Positions 8,504 to 16,226 of a stretch of 64,000 nucleotides of DNA are shown piece after piece. This DNA comes from Clostridium sp. C2-6-12 (GTDB taxonomy: Bacteria; Bacillota; Clostridia; Clostridiales; Clostridiaceae): contig NZ_JAABNP010000028.1 of NCBI RefSeq assembly GCF_009928485.1, positions 17,372 through 81,371 of the forward strand, written 5' to 3'. The notes under the pieces were generated by a model. That model searched no databases and was not told the DNA's origin. It worked only from the letters and a program-made list of their open reading frames with translations. The position numbers were made by a program, and so were the translations under genes. Position 1 is the stretch's first letter. Every line of letters starts with the position of its first letter.

Positions 8504-9505
8504 ATGGATAAAATGATATTTAATCAGGTTATACCAAGAATCAGAGTATATGAAACAAAACTCCTTGATAAATCAAAATTGGATAGGATGATAGAGTCAA
8601 GTTCTGCTGAAGAAGCTTTGAAGGTACTTCAGGAAACTGAGTATGGAAGTCTTGTTTCCAGTATTAAAAGAGCAGATGAGTATGAGATTATATTAAGTGA
8701 AGTGTTAAATAGATTATTTAACTTAATGTATGAAATAAGTCCCGTAAAAGCTCTTGTTGATTTAATGAGTATTAAATATGATTACCAAAATATAAAAGTG
8801 ATTTTAAAAGGAATATTTCTTAAAGAAGATTTATCACATTTAATAATATCTGTTGGAAGTCTAAATACTTTAAAGTTGAAAGAATTAATAGAAAATAAAG
8901 ATTTAAGTGATTTTCCGGAAGTGATAAGAGAGGGGATAAATGAGTCCATATCTACCTTTGAAACTACAAAAGATCCTCAAACAATTGATATTATATTAGA
9001 TAAATATATGTTTAAATCATTACTACATATTAAAGATGAAATAAAAGATTCTTTTATAAATAAATATGTAACAGCATTAATTGATTCTACAAATTTAAAA
9101 ACACTTTTAAGAGTAAAAAAACAAAATAAAGATAGAGAATTTTTAGATTCTGTTATCATTGAAGGCGGTCTCATAGATAAAGATAAAATACTAAGTATGC
9201 TTAATGACGATGCCGAAAATATATATGGGAAAATTTCCACTAGCAGTTATTCAGAATTTATTAAAAGCGGTCTAGAGTATTATTCTAAAACTGGTTCAGT
9301 TAGCCTATTAGAAAAATTAATTGACAATTATATAATGCACCTAATGAAGGATGCAAAAATAATTCCTTTTGGTGTAGAGCCATTACTTGCTTATATTTAT
9401 GCTAAGGAAACAGAAATAAAGATTATAAGAATTATAATGGTTAGTAAAATCAATAATATTTCTGGAGAATTAGTTAGAGAAAGGCTGCGTGATATTTATG
9501 TTTAA
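8504..9505 (+). CDS. ntpC: V-type ATPase subunit C (central stalk cap, d-subunit)
   Basis: 333 residues, all-helical, of usual length for the V-ATPase C/d family that sits on top of the K ring and couples it to the D-F shaft. Motifs: IPRIRVYETKLLDKSKLDRM near the N-terminus, SIKYDYQNIKVILKG at about residue 88, PFGVEPLLAYIYAKETEIKIIR near the C-terminus, the latter two diagnostic. ATG start behind taaggaggtt. The end overlaps the F gene. Confidence 0.94.
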   Translation: MDKMIFNQVIPRIRVYETKLLDKSKLDRMIESSSAEEALKVLQETEYGSLVSSIKRADEYEIILSEVLNRLFNLMYEISPVKALVDLMSIKYDYQNIKVILKGIFLKEDLSHLIISVGSLNTLKLKELIENKDLSDFPEVIREGINESISTFETTKDPQTIDIILDKYMFKSLLHIKDEIKDSFINKYVTALIDSTNLKTLLRVKKQNKDREFLDSVIIEGGLIDKDKILSMLNDDAENIYGKISTSSYSEFIKSGLEYYSKTGSVSLLEKLIDNYIMHLMKDAKIIPFGVEPLLAYIYAKETEIKIIRIIMVSKINNISGELVRERLRDIYV

Positions 9506-9815
9506 GAAAATAGGTGTAGTTGGAGATAAAGATTCAGTTTTAGCCTTTAAAGCTTTAGGAATAGATGTGTTTCCAGTTAATCACAGTGACGAAGCAAGAA
9601 AGACAATAGATAAATTAGCTATGAATGACTATGCAGTTATATTTGTTACTGAACAGGTAGCTCAAGGAATAGAGGAAACTATAGAAAGATATACAAAACA
9701 AATGCTTCCTGCTGTAATACTAATTCCAAGCAATCAAGGAAGCTTAAATATCGGGATGCAAAGAATTAATGATAATGTAGAAAAAGCTGTAGGCGTTAAT
9801 ATTTTGGGCAATTAA
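9498..9815 (+). CDS. V-type ATPase subunit F (central stalk)
   Basis: 105 residues from ATG 9498 (MFKKIGVVGDKDSVLAFKALG). Alternating strands and helices as in CheY-like subunit F; KIGVVGDKDSVLAFKALG and VIFVTEQVAQGI are diagnostic, followed by PAVILIPSNQGS. It binds subunit D in the rotating shaft. The start overlaps the C gene by 8 bases. Its stop codon lies at the left edge of a repeat element (9809-9918) inserted before the A gene. The usual E. coli-style symbol is avoided because nomenclature for F differs between species. Confidence 0.94.
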   Translation: MFKKIGVVGDKDSVLAFKALGIDVFPVNHSDEARKTIDKLAMNDYAVIFVTEQVAQGIEETIERYTKQMLPAVILIPSNQGSLNIGMQRINDNVEKAVGVNILGN

Positions 9816-9918
9816 CAATGAAGAATAAAATTCCTTAAAGGAATTTTTGTAATATATTTAAAGGAAACCAAAGGTTTGCATTCATAGTTGTTAACTGTTA
9901 ATTGTCAATTGTTAACTG
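9809..9918. repeat. MITE-like dispersed repeat between V-ATPase F and A genes
   Basis: The 110-base segment starts CAATTAACAATGAAGAAT and ends with ATTCATAGTTGTTAAC plus copies of TTAATTGTCAATTGTTAAC; the two ends are imperfect inverted repeats. Inside, AAAATTCCTT and AAGGAATTTT form a hairpin. Sequences of this type recur between genes in C. beijerinckii-like genomes as I recall; within this window it is the only clear copy. It overlaps the stop codon of subunit F and ends just before the A ribosome site. Confidence 0.55.
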
Positions 9919-9938
9919 AAAGAAAGGTGGTTGAGAAG

Positions 9939-11717
9939 TTGAAGACCGGAAAGATAATTAAAGTTTCAGGACCTTTAGTAGTTGCAGAAGGTATGGAAGA
10001 AGCAAATATATATGATGTTTGTAAGGTTGGACAAAATGGACTTATAGGTGAAATTATTGAAATGAGGGGAGATAAGGCATCCATTCAGGTTTATGAAGAA
10101 ACATCAGGAATAGGACCTGGAGATCCAGTTGTAACTACTGGTGAGCCATTAAGTGTAGAGCTTGGCCCGGGGCTTATAGAAGCAATGTTCGATGGAATAC
10201 AAAGACCATTAAATGCTTTTATGGAGGCAGCTAAATCAAACTTCTTAAAAAAGGGGATTTCGGTTCCATCATTAAATAGAGATAAAAAATGGAAATTTAA
10301 TAGTATTGTTAAAGCAGGAGATAAAGTAACAGCTGGAGATATTATTGGAGTAGTTCAGGAAACACCAGTTGTTGAACATAAAATTATGATACCAATTGGT
10401 ATTGAAGGCAAGGTTAAAAAAATTAAGGATGGAGAATTTACTGTTACGGATACAGTTTGTATTATTGAAACATCAAATGGTGAAAATGAAGTAACCTTAA
10501 TGCAAAAATGGCCAGTAAGAAAAGGCAGGCCTTATACTGCTAAGATTAATCCAGTTGAACCAATGCTTACAGGGCAGAGAGTTATAGATACATTTTTTCC
10601 AGTAGCTAAAGGAGGAGCGGCTGCAATTCCTGGTCCATTTGGAGCAGGTAAGACAGTTACTCAGCATCAAATAGCTAAGTGGGGAGATACTGAAATAGTT
10701 GTTTATGTTGGCTGCGGAGAACGTGGTAACGAAATGACAGACGTTTTAAATGAATTTCCAGAGCTTATTGATCCCAAAACTGGAGAAAGTTTAATGAAGA
10801 GAACGGTTCTTATAGCTAATACTTCAAATATGCCAGTTGCAGCAAGAGAAGCTTCAATATATACAGGGATTACTATAGCTGAATATTTTAGAGATATGGG
10901 GTACTCAGTATCCATTATGGCTGACTCAACATCAAGATGGGCAGAAGCTTTGAGAGAAATGTCTGGAAGACTTGAAGAAATGCCGGGAGATGAAGGATAT
11001 CCAGCATATTTAGGTTCAAGACTTGCTGAATATTATGAAAGAGCTGGAATGGTTAAATGTCTAGGTGATGGAGAAAGAATTGGATCAATTACTGCAATTG
11101 GTGCTGTATCACCTCCAGGAGGAGATATTTCAGAGCCAGTTTCACAATCTACTCTTAGAATAGTTAAAGTATTCTGGGGATTAGATGCTGGTCTTGCTTA
11201 TCAAAGACATTTTCCAGCAATTAACTGGTTAAGCTCATATTCATTATATGAAGGTACTGTTGACAAGTGGATGAATGAAAATGTAGCAGAAGATTTTGGA
11301 AAGCTTAGAATAGAAGCAATGACTTTACTTCAAGAGGAAGCAAGTCTTCAGGAAATTGTACGACTTGTTGGTATTGATGCTCTTTCAGAAAAGGACAGGT
11401 TAAAGCTTGAAGTAGCTAAATCTATTAGAGAAGATTATTTACAACAAAACAGTTTCCATGATGTTGATACCTATACTTCCTTAAATAAACAATATAAAAT
11501 GTTAAAGCTTATTATTGAATTTAAGAGGGAAGCTGAAAGAGCATTAGGAGAAGGTGTTTATCTAAGCAGCATATTAAATCTTGAAGATATAAAAGATAGA
11601 ATTGCAAGAAGTAAATATATAGATGAAAAAGATATAAAGAAGATAGATGAAATTTCTGTGGACTTAAAGTCTGCAATTGAAGAGCTTATAAACGAAGGAG
11701 GGTCATTAAATGATTAA
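9939..11717 (+). CDS. ntpA: V-type ATPase catalytic subunit A
   Basis: 592 residues from TTG 9939, 8 bases after aaaggtgg; the family is normally about 590. A longer in-frame reading from 9888 translates the upstream repeat and is rejected. Domains: beta-barrel (LKTGKIIKVSGPLVV), bulge insertion at about 110-200, nucleotide-binding domain with the P-loop GPFGAGKTVTQHQ near residue 232, the GERGNEMTD motif, and MADSTSRWAEALREMSGRLEEMP. Hydrolyses ATP in the A3B3 head. The end overlaps the B gene by 8 bases. Confidence 0.96.
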   Translation: MKTGKIIKVSGPLVVAEGMEEANIYDVCKVGQNGLIGEIIEMRGDKASIQVYEETSGIGPGDPVVTTGEPLSVELGPGLIEAMFDGIQRPLNAFMEAAKSNFLKKGISVPSLNRDKKWKFNSIVKAGDKVTAGDIIGVVQETPVVEHKIMIPIGIEGKVKKIKDGEFTVTDTVCIIETSNGENEVTLMQKWPVRKGRPYTAKINPVEPMLTGQRVIDTFFPVAKGGAAAIPGPFGAGKTVTQHQIAKWGDTEIVVYVGCGERGNEMTDVLNEFPELIDPKTGESLMKRTVLIANTSNMPVAAREASIYTGITIAEYFRDMGYSVSIMADSTSRWAEALREMSGRLEEMPGDEGYPAYLGSRLAEYYERAGMVKCLGDGERIGSITAIGAVSPPGGDISEPVSQSTLRIVKVFWGLDAGLAYQRHFPAINWLSSYSLYEGTVDKWMNENVAEDFGKLRIEAMTLLQEEASLQEIVRLVGIDALSEKDRLKLEVAKSIREDYLQQNSFHDVDTYTSLNKQYKMLKLIIEFKREAERALGEGVYLSSILNLEDIKDRIARSKYIDEKDIKKIDEISVDLKSAIEELINEGGSLND

Positions 11718-13089
11718 AGAATACAAGACAGTAACAGAAGTTGTTGGCCCTTTGATGGTAGTTGAAGGTGTTGAAGGCGTTAAATATGATGAATTAGTAG
11801 AAATAGAACTTCAAACTGGAGAAAGACGAAGAGGTAAAGTTCTTGAAATAAATGGCTCAAAGGCTATGGTGCAAATTTTTGAAGGCTCTGCAGGTATTAA
11901 TTTAAAGAATACAAAAGTCAAATTTTTAGGCAAACCACTTGAAATTGGTGTGTCTGAAGATATGTTAGGAAGAGTTTTTGATGGTATGGGAAGATCTAAA
12001 GACAATGGCCCTGATATAATACCTGAAAAAAGATTAGATATAAATGGTGAAGCTATTAATCCTGTAGCTAGAGATTATCCCTCAGAATTTATTCAAACAG
12101 GAGTTTCTGCTATTGATGGTCTTAATACCTTAGTAAGAGGCCAAAAGTTACCTGTTTTCTCAGGAGCAGGACTTCCACATGCGGCTCTTGCAGCACAAAT
12201 AGCAAGACAAGCTAAAGTTTTAAATTCAGATTTTAAATTTGCCGTTGTTTTTGCAGCTATAGGTATTACCTTTGAAGAAGCTCAATTTTTCGTAGATGAA
12301 TTTAAGGAAACAGGAGCTATAGATAGATCAGTTTTATTTATGAATCTTGCATCTGATCCTGCCATTGAAAGAATAGCAACCCCAAGAATGGCGCTTACAA
12401 CTGCAGAATATTTAGCATACGAACTTGGAATGCATGTGCTTGTTATAATGACAGATATAACAAATTACGCAGAAGCTTTAAGAGAAATTTCAGCAGCAAG
12501 AAAAGAAGTTCCAGGAAGGCGTGGATATCCAGGATACTTATATACTGACCTTTCAACTTTATATGAAAGAGCAGGAAGAATTAGAGGAAAAGCTGGCTCA
12601 ATTACTCAAATTCCAATACTGACAATGCCTGAAGACGATAAAACTCACCCTATTCCAGATTTGACTGGATACATTACAGAAGGTCAGATAATACTTTCAA
12701 GAGAATTATATAAGAAGGGTGTTACACCACCTATAGATGTACTTCCATCCCTTTCGAGACTTAAAGATAAAGGGATTGGAAAAGGTAAGACAAGGGAAGA
12801 TCATGCAGATACTATGAATCAGTTATTTTCAGCATACTCTCAAGGTAAACAGGCAAAAGAACTATCAGCTATACTTGGAGAATCAGCTTTAAGTGATACG
12901 GATAAAAAGCTTGCTAGATTTGCAGAAGCTTTTGAAGAAAAATATGTATCACAAGGATTTGATGCTAATAGAACAATTGAAGAAACTTTAAATTTGGGAT
13001 GGGAATTATTAAAGATGATCCCAAGATCAGAGCTTAAGAGAATTAGAGATGAATACCTTGAAAAATATATGCCAAGAGAGGAAGCGTAG
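11710..13089 (+). CDS. ntpB: V-type ATPase regulatory subunit B
   Basis: 459 residues, usual length. Starts MIKEYKTVTEVVGPLMVVEG behind gaaggaggg. The position of the P-loop holds GAGLPHAALAAQIARQA, lacking GKT, so it is the non-catalytic nucleotide-binding subunit. ITNYAEALREISAARKEVPGR supplies the arginine finger region for the neighbouring A subunit, and GYPGYLYTDLSTLYERAGR is diagnostic. Alternates with A in the head. The D gene starts 3 bases after its stop. Confidence 0.96.
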   Translation: MIKEYKTVTEVVGPLMVVEGVEGVKYDELVEIELQTGERRRGKVLEINGSKAMVQIFEGSAGINLKNTKVKFLGKPLEIGVSEDMLGRVFDGMGRSKDNGPDIIPEKRLDINGEAINPVARDYPSEFIQTGVSAIDGLNTLVRGQKLPVFSGAGLPHAALAAQIARQAKVLNSDFKFAVVFAAIGITFEEAQFFVDEFKETGAIDRSVLFMNLASDPAIERIATPRMALTTAEYLAYELGMHVLVIMTDITNYAEALREISAARKEVPGRRGYPGYLYTDLSTLYERAGRIRGKAGSITQIPILTMPEDDKTHPIPDLTGYITEGQIILSRELYKKGVTPPIDVLPSLSRLKDKGIGKGKTREDHADTMNQLFSAYSQGKQAKELSAILGESALSDTDKKLARFAEAFEEKYVSQGFDANRTIEETLNLGWELLKMIPRSELKRIRDEYLEKYMPREEA

Positions 13090-13092
13090 CTT

Positions 13093-13734
13093 ATGGCAAA
13101 GTTAAATGTCAATCCTACCAGGATGGAACTCTCTAAGCTAAAAAAAACCTTAGCAACGTCAACTAGAAGTCATAAACTTTTAAAGGATAAGCAGGATGAA
13201 TTAATGAGGCAGTTTATTATTCTTGTTAAAGAAAACAATAAACTTAGAAAAGAAGTAGAAGAAAAACTTCAAAGTTCATTAAAAGATTTTGTTATGGCAA
13301 GAGCTGTAATGAGTTCAGAGTTTTTAGAAGAAGCAATTGCTTATCCCAAAGAACATATTTCAGTGGAAGTTGCAGAAAAAAATATAATGAGCGTATCTGT
13401 TCCGGTAATGAACTTTAAAAGACAGCTTGAGGGAGATGAAGGGAGTATATATCCTTATGGATTTGCTAACACTTCTTCTGAACTTGATGATACACTTTCT
13501 AAGCTTTATGGAATTCTTCCACAGCTTTTAAAGCTTGCCGAAGTAGAAAAAGCTTGTCAGCTTATGGCTGATGAAATTGAAAAGACTAGAAGAAGAGTTA
13601 ATGCTCTTGAATATAGAACTATTCCAGATTTAGAAGAAACCATAAAATACATTAGAATGAGATTAGATGAAAATGAAAGAGCTTCTATAACAAGATTAAT
13701 GAAGGTCAAAAGCATGATTGAACAAAGAGGTTAA
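13093..13734 (+). CDS. ntpD: V-type ATPase subunit D (central shaft)
   Basis: 213 residues. Starts MAKLNVNPTRMELSKLKKTL, the diagnostic N-terminus of subunit D, and ends with a second long helix EKTRRRVNALEYRTIPDLEE. Two long antiparallel helices form the rotor shaft through the A3B3 head. It is last in the operon; its ribosome site lies in the end of the B gene. A terminator follows 28 bases after the stop. Confidence 0.95.
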   Translation: MAKLNVNPTRMELSKLKKTLATSTRSHKLLKDKQDELMRQFIILVKENNKLRKEVEEKLQSSLKDFVMARAVMSSEFLEEAIAYPKEHISVEVAEKNIMSVSVPVMNFKRQLEGDEGSIYPYGFANTSSELDDTLSKLYGILPQLLKLAEVEKACQLMADEIEKTRRRVNALEYRTIPDLEETIKYIRMRLDENERASITRLMKVKSMIEQRG

Positions 13735-13761
13735 GTTATTAATCAATTAGATGAAATAATA

Positions 13762-13804
13762 ATAGACCAGTTAGGATATAATTTATATCTCTGGTCTATT
13801 TTTA
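13762..13804 (+). terminator. Terminator of the V-ATPase operon
   Basis: ATAGACCAG (13762) and CTGGTCTAT (13791) form a perfect stem, with a further inner stem of GGATATA/TATATCT, followed by TTTTTAA. Placed right after ntpD. Confidence 0.85.
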
Positions 13805-13999
13805 ATGTATATCAAAAATATTGTTATAGATTTATTAGTTCAAATGATTTTATGATGGCATTATATTTTGTGTTCTAAGCTTAATAATTTTGTAATTGAT
13901 ATAAAATATCTTTAATAGTATAATCTAATAGTGAGTTAATCGAAGTGGAAGACTTGGATATAATTTACTGAAATAGACTGAATAAACTAAGGAGCAGGA

Positions 14000-14956
14000 A
14001 TGATGAATTATATATTAGCAATGGTAGTTTCACTTATAATTGCACTAATTACCATGCCATTTCTTATGAAACTAGCTAGTAAGTTACATTTTACAGATAA
14101 ACCTAATAAGCGTAAGCAGCATAAAAAGCCAACACCTCTATGTGGAGGAATTGCTTTATATATAGGATTTTTTATTTCATATTTTATATTTAAAAGAGAA
14201 AATTTTAATCAACAGATAACAATATTTATAGCAGCAACAATGATAGTGTTAATTGGATTAATTGATGACTGGTATAAAACAAAAGGAAAGGAATTTCCTA
14301 TATTACCTAGATTAGTTGTTCAGATATTTTCGGCAATTCTGGTGTTTAATGCAGACATTGCATTTAAAGGTTTTACTAATCCTATTTCGGGAGTTTTCAT
14401 AGAATTAAATCCAACAATACAATTTTTGCTTACAATCACATGGATATTTGGAGTTACTACTGTAATAAACTGGTCAGATGGAATGGATGGTCTGGCAGGA
14501 GGGTTATCATTAATATCAGCAGCAACTTTCTTTTTTGCAGCAATAATATTAGGTCAACCTGAATCAGCATTAGTTTCTATAATACTAGCAGGTGCCATTT
14601 TAGGATTTCTTTATTATAATAAATACCCTGCAAAAGTATTTATGGGTGATTCGGGAGCAAACTTTTTAGGCTTTATTTTAAGTATTACAGCATTAGAGGG
14701 TGCATTTAAGCAAGCTACAGTATTTAGTTTAGTTATACCAATACTTGCTTTAGCTGTACCTATATTCGATAATTTATTTGTTATTTTTAAGAGATTTACA
14801 GAAGGAAAGCCAGTATATCAAGCAGATAGAAGTCAAATACACTTTAGACTTGAAGAAAAAGGCTTTTCAACTGTTCAGATTATAAATTATATAATGGTGA
14901 TTAGTTTTACTTTTAGTGCAATTTCCATAGTTTTGCTGTTACTAAGAGATAAGTAG
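14000..14956 (+). CDS. Undecaprenyl-phosphate GlcNAc-1-phosphate transferase (TagO/WecA/MraY family)
   Basis: 318 residues with about ten membrane helices. Family motifs: LTDKPNKRKQHKKPTPLCGG-like segment at about residues 30-52, LIDDWYKTKGKEFP (aspartates for Mg2+) near 92, WSDGMDGLAGGLS near 158, VFMGDSGANFLGF near 212, and DRSQIHFRLEEKGFS near 276 (His cluster). It transfers sugar-1-phosphate from UDP-sugar to undecaprenyl phosphate at the cytoplasmic membrane face, the first step of wall teichoic acid or other wall polysaccharide. The HFRLEEKGFS form fits TagO/WecA rather than MraY. Single gene; ribosome site aaggagcagg. Confidence 0.88.
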   Translation: MMNYILAMVVSLIIALITMPFLMKLASKLHFTDKPNKRKQHKKPTPLCGGIALYIGFFISYFIFKRENFNQQITIFIAATMIVLIGLIDDWYKTKGKEFPILPRLVVQIFSAILVFNADIAFKGFTNPISGVFIELNPTIQFLLTITWIFGVTTVINWSDGMDGLAGGLSLISAATFFFAAIILGQPESALVSIILAGAILGFLYYNKYPAKVFMGDSGANFLGFILSITALEGAFKQATVFSLVIPILALAVPIFDNLFVIFKRFTEGKPVYQADRSQIHFRLEEKGFSTVQIINYIMVISFTFSAISIVLLLLRDK

Positions 14957-15100
14957 ATAAGTGAGAGTCCAAATCTTGCATTTGGATACTCGAACTTAGC
15001 TAATAACCGAAGGGCATTAGCTTCATATAAGAATGATTTTGTGTGAATCACTTACTTAGGGAACGAACGTGAGTCGAGTTTCTATGCAAAATTCTTTACA
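14957..15100. repeat. Hairpin-rich intergenic element, probable dispersed repeat
   Basis: Several stems follow each other: GAGAGTCCAAAT with ATTTGGATACTC, GCTAAT with ATTAGC, TCAC with GTGA and AGAAT-TTTTG with CAAAATTCT. Sequence such as GGGAACGAACGTGAGTCGAG is unlike the AT-rich surroundings. It lies between the transferase gene and the SAM riboswitch. It has no reading frame and no clear terminator T-run. I think it is a dispersed structured repeat of the species; the window holds no second copy to prove it. Confidence 0.4.
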
Positions 15101-15138
15101 AAAAAGTTTTTATAATATATAATGAATTAAATATTATA

Positions 15139-15245
15139 CTTATCAAGAGTGGTGGAGGGACTGGCCCGATGAAACCCAGCAACCGATGTATTCCTAAAGG
15201 ATATATAAGGTGCTAAATCCTGCAGTGTAAGAACTGATAGATAAG
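15139..15245 (+). ncRNA. SAM-I (S-box) riboswitch
   Basis: The P1 helix is CTTATC (15139) with GATAAG (15240). Inside are the invariant parts AGAGTGGTGGAGGGA, CTGGCCCGATGAAACC, CAGCAACC and GGTGCTAAATCC followed by the TGCAG segment: a textbook S-box. It binds S-adenosylmethionine. An intrinsic terminator follows, so SAM should switch off transcription of the downstream MetH activation protein and metH, which fits their role in making methionine. Sequence 15297-15542 continues as a long leader. Confidence 0.95.
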
Positions 15246-15262
15246 GTGTTTAAGAGCTTTTA

Positions 15263-15296
15263 AGCCTAAAGGAAATACCTTTAGGCTTTTTTTTAT
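15263..15296 (+). terminator. Riboswitch-controlled terminator
   Basis: AGCCTAAAGG (15263) and CCTTTAGGCT form a perfect 10-bp stem followed by eight Ts, 18 bases after P1 of the S-box. It is the expression platform. Between it and the next gene (15297-15542) I see no gene, only a ribosome site followed by the two-codon frame ATG GGT TAA at 15364. Confidence 0.9.
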
Positions 15297-15542
15297 AAGC
15301 TATATGAGTGATATTAAGTTATATCATACAAAAATTATTTAATAAAATGGAGGAATAATTAATATGGGTTAAGACTTGACATCTATAAAGCAATAAGCTG
15401 ATAATTTATTAAACTGTTACGGTTAAGAGCAATAACAAATATAGAAAAGTGTTAAATAATAAGTATCAAAGAGAAAGTAGATTTGAAGAAAATTCACTTA
15501 AACTATTAGTTCTTAACTCATAACTGAATTGGGGGTGCGTAT

Positions 15543-16226
15543 ATGGAAAACTTTGAACTTGAGATAAACAAAGATGAAGTACTAAGATATTTAGGTCATA
15601 AAGGCCAAGATATAGATGAAACTTTATTAAATACAATTGATGAATGTAGAGACGAAGTGAAAAGAATAATCCAACCAAGAGTAGTATATACATATAAAAA
15701 TATAAAACCAGTTGATGAGGGAGTAGAAGTTATTACTACAAACTTAATTTTAAAGGGAAATGACATAAGAGAGCATTTAAAGAATTCAACAGAATGTGTA
15801 TTAATGGCAGTAACCTTAGGAAACGAAATAGAAAGAAAAACGCGGCTATATGAAAAAACAAATTTAACAAAGGCACTTATTTTAGATGCTTGTGCTACAA
15901 CAGCAGTAGAAGAAGTGTGTGATATAGTAGAAAATGGTGTTAAGGAAAAAGCAATTTCAAATGGAATGAATATAACATTTAGGTATAGTCCAGGATATGG
16001 AGATTTACCGTTAGATGTTCAAAATAGCTTTTTAAGAGCATTAGATGCTGGCAAGAAAATAGGGCTTACAGTATCAGAAAATAATTTATTATTTCCTAGA
16101 AAGTCTGTTACGGCTATAATAGGAATAGTGAATAATGGAAAAGAAAAGAAAAGAAAGAGCTGCAAAGAATGTAGTAATTATGAAAATTGCAGTTTTAGGA
16201 GAGAGGGAGAAAGTTGTGGGGCTTAA
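15543..16226 (+). CDS. Vitamin B12-dependent methionine synthase activation domain protein
   Basis: 227 residues. The fold and motifs (LILDACATTAVEEVCDIVENGV near 118, FRYSPGYGDLPLDVQ near 142, NLLFPRKSVTAIIGI near 182) match the MetH activation domain, which binds SAM to re-methylate oxidised cob(II)alamin with an electron from flavodoxin. In E. coli it is the C-terminal part of MetH; here it is a separate protein encoded just before a MetH lacking it. The C-terminus carries CKECSNYENCSFRREGESC, a Cys-rich tail common in clostridial forms. ATG with gggggtg upstream. Overlaps metH by 11 bases. Confidence 0.92.
   Translation: MENFELEINKDEVLRYLGHKGQDIDETLLNTIDECRDEVKRIIQPRVVYTYKNIKPVDEGVEVITTNLILKGNDIREHLKNSTECVLMAVTLGNEIERKTRLYEKTNLTKALILDACATTAVEEVCDIVENGVKEKAISNGMNITFRYSPGYGDLPLDVQNSFLRALDAGKKIGLTVSENNLLFPRKSVTAIIGIVNNGKEKKRKSCKECSNYENCSFRREGESCGA

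Noticed and set aside
9888..9938. N-terminal extension of V-ATPase subunit A
   Set aside because: It translates the MITE-like repeat; the ribosome site aaaggtgg supports TTG 9939 and gives the normal family length.
15466..15693. Minus-strand 75-residue frame over the start of the MetH activation gene
   Set aside because: Antisense shadow of a well-supported gene, Leu-rich, no ribosome site.
16135..16215. 27-residue N-terminal extension of MetH
   Set aside because: It overlaps the conserved Cys-rich tail of the activation protein in another frame; GTG 16216 has the ribosome site and family-like N-terminus.
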